NCBI RefSeq assembly: GCF_030378065.1
Contig: NZ_JAUCGJ010000015.1
Coordinates: forward strand, 1-64,000
Direction: 5' to 3'
Origin: Candidatus Venteria ishoeyi
GTDB lineage: Bacteria > Pseudomonadota > Gammaproteobacteria > Beggiatoales > Beggiatoaceae
Length of the DNA: 64,000 nt
The notes beneath the pieces are model-generated. The model saw only the letters and a program-made list of their open reading frames with translations. It was not told the origin of the DNA and did not search any database. The position numbers were made by a program, and so were the translations under genes. Below, piece after piece: positions 62,417 to 64,000 of the stretch; the first letter of the stretch is position 1; every line of letters begins with the position of its first letter.

Positions 62417-64000
62417 GTGTATTTACGCAAAATTTTTTATACGCTCTGCCTAACCAGCTTGCTGGCACTAGGCAGCCATGCCGCCGAGACGCTCAGTCCT
62501 TCAGGCAGTACGCTGGATGATGTTAATCTCTATCCTGATGACAGTTTTGTGCAGGTTGCTAAAGCTATTGATGTTCAGGATATTGATGTCAGCGAAACGT
62601 ATATTCTGGTGCAATTACCCAGTGGTGAATTATTAAGCAAAACCCCAACAGGGTTTGAATTGCTCAATGTCAGTAACTTCAAGCTGACAGACCTGGGTTT
62701 AGGTGTAAATAACGAGCAGATTACTTTTGAAGTCGTTGCCGGAGATTTTTTTCACTTGCTCGATTATCCGGTGCTGATTTATCTTGGCATTCTGGATAAA
62801 GATAAGGTATTACATTTTGGCGCATTTTCACTGACTGCTAATTTTCAGTCTTTGGATAGCTGGGATGAAACCGCAGTGCGCAAGGTGTTACATACCTTTG
62901 CTTTTGGCGGTTTTGCCAGCGACACGCAAATTCAGACCTGGGCAGGCATGGTGCCGATACTGGCGATACAGGAAATGCTCAGTGCCGACACCCTCAACGC
63001 CAAACTCTCCCCGACAGACACCCTGGATAATTCATTGCCCGATGGCGACTTAAAAACCCTGTCAGCTTTCTGGAGTGGTGAGGACAGTGCCAATCCGATT
63101 GCAACGGATGCGCGGGAGAATTTTGCTTTAACCGCGCGCAACAGCGCGGAACATACCTGGCGACAGGCGGTTAATCTGCGCGGTTTGAATCCTGCGCGGC
63201 AACTGCTGGGTTTGGTTGAAAGCAATTACCATCTCAGCGTCAACCTGGATGCCGTGGTGAATATTACCAACCCACAAATGATGCGTTATTATGATGACAT
63301 CATGAATGCACTGGCAGCAGCAACGCCCTATCAGGACGTACTCAGTATTGCCTCACTATCTGCCGCCGTTGCCACCCAATATAACCATCGCCGCAATACC
63401 TTTGATAATGAAACGCAGGTGTTTCGCGGCAATGAAGATTTTGCCCGGGAATTCCATCAGATATTTTTTGGCATATTCGGTGATTACAATACCGATTACC
63501 ATGAAGAAATCACCATTAAAAATACCGCGCAGGCGCTCACCGACATGCCGGTATTATTAAATGCTGAGGGGGAACAGGATGAGGTGGTGACTTTTGGCGA
63601 GGAACAACATCACATCGCACCGCTGGAAATTCTGCAACAAAGCATTGCTGGTAATACTGCACAGGAAAAAATTCAGGCCTTGTCGCAATACGCGGTTGTG
63701 CAGCCGGAAAGCCTGGAAAACCTGCCGATTATTCTGGTACGCGCCTTCGCAGATGAAAATCTTGATGAGGCGAGAACCAAGGTGCTGCAAAACGCCTGGG
63801 CGGAAATGGCGGAGAAAAATCTGCTGACTTTCCTGCGTAATTACGCGATTTCCACGCTTTTCCACCATCCCCAGCGCTTCAAATACCACACCGTGCCGCA
63901 GCGTTATTTAACCGCGCTGAATCAGATGACCTTGAGTAACCAGGAAAGCTATCTGGATTTATATGACATTGGCGGCTATGAAGAGGAAGATTATCAGGTA
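62417..64000 (+). CDS. Large secreted protein of unknown function, 3' end beyond window
   Basis: An uninterrupted frame of 528 codons runs from GTG 62417 to the last base. AGGAG lies 5 bases before the GTG, and the first residues are a signal peptide (YLRKIFYTLCLTSLLALGSHAAE). The mature part begins with SPSGSTLDDVNLYPDDSF, then beta-rich segments (QLPSGELLSKTPTGFELLNVSN) and longer helical parts with many Asn, Gln and Glu (REFHQIFFGIFGDYNTDYHEEITIKN). No catalytic motif or family is recognised. It is 100 bases after the lectin gene on the same strand and may be a further part of the same surface system. Confidence 0.75.
   Translation, partial: MYLRKIFYTLCLTSLLALGSHAAETLSPSGSTLDDVNLYPDDSFVQVAKAIDVQDIDVSETYILVQLPSGELLSKTPTGFELLNVSNFKLTDLGLGVNNEQITFEVVAGDFFHLLDYPVLIYLGILDKDKVLHFGAFSLTANFQSLDSWDETAVRKVLHTFAFGGFASDTQIQTWAGMVPILAIQEMLSADTLNAKLSPTDTLDNSLPDGDLKTLSAFWSGEDSANPIATDARENFALTARNSAEHTWRQAVNLRGLNPARQLLGLVESNYHLSVNLDAVVNITNPQMMRYYDDIMNALAAATPYQDVLSIASLSAAVATQYNHRRNTFDNETQVFRGNEDFAREFHQIFFGIFGDYNTDYHEEITIKNTAQALTDMPVLLNAEGEQDEVVTFGEEQHHIAPLEILQQSIAGNTAQEKIQALSQYAVVQPESLENLPIILVRAFADENLDEARTKVLQNAWAEMAEKNLLTFLRNYAISTLFHHPQRFKYHTVPQRYLTALNQMTLSNQESYLDLYDIGGYEEEDYQV

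Overview
The window looks like chromosomal DNA of a gammaproteobacterium of moderate GC content. It combines ordinary housekeeping genes (prfC, miaB, a class I nrdA) with an unusually dense set of hybrid histidine kinases, a Ser/Thr-kinase/histidine-kinase giant, Calx-beta autotransporters and many small palindromic repeats. That mixture is reminiscent of the filamentous sulfur bacteria and relatives (Thiotrichales type). This assignment is an inference from gene content, not from a marker gene.

Left part (1-14.4 kb, accessory). A partial winged-helix gene with a decayed partner is followed by a two-gene Gabija-type defence module: an OLD-like ATPase/TOPRIM nuclease (829-2613) and a UvrD-like helicase (2600-4495). 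An IS4-family element with perfect 22-bp ends (4561-6039) lies directly downstream; its transposase needs a -1 shift at an A7 run. Then comes a tightly overlapping minus-strand operon (12258 down to 6343): a 91-aa protein with two QLNP motifs, a sugar-nucleotide epimerase-like SDR, a GT4 glycosyltransferase, a radical SAM/SPASM enzyme, a WG-repeat/O-methyltransferase fusion and a histidine phosphatase. No pathway I know accounts for this set, and it is the best candidate for an undescribed biosynthetic system. It is followed by a RAYT transposase with a mutated HUH motif, a nitrilase fragment and a secreted thermonuclease.

Middle part (14.4-31.4 kb). nrdA (minus) carries a 378-aa LAGLIDADG intein whose C-extein starts with Gly instead of Cys/Ser/Thr. 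A NarL-type regulator and an 1887-aa kinase/ATPase/GAF/histidine kinase protein with an Asp-to-Asn receiver form an operon. After these come a small membrane protein, an aminotransferase, prfC, an antitoxin/PIN toxin pair and miaB, with MITE-like palindromes between them.

Sensory part (31.5-47.5 kb). Four hybrid histidine kinases and one free periplasmic binding protein lie on the plus strand as two related modules. In one, the binding domain is fused to the kinase. In the other it is a separate gene and the kinase has HAMP instead. Stretches of DNA are nearly identical between the modules, which points to duplication plus gene conversion. A DUF6394-like membrane protein, a TrkA-N potassium channel and a 73-aa protein follow as an overlapping operon.

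Right part (47.6-64 kb). A large secreted protein with a proline/aspartate linker and a laminin-B-like end comes first. Next is a minus-strand operon (55524 down to 50825) of a J-like/RDD membrane protein, a second RDD protein, a diguanylate cyclase and a GspE-type ATPase with tandem MshEN motifs, which links c-di-GMP synthesis to a probable c-di-GMP-responsive motor. Divergent from it are a Calx-beta autotransporter, a Cache-HAMP-histidine kinase-REC-adenylate cyclase, a ricin-type lectin and a large secreted protein that runs off the right edge.

No tRNA, rRNA or CRISPR array was seen.
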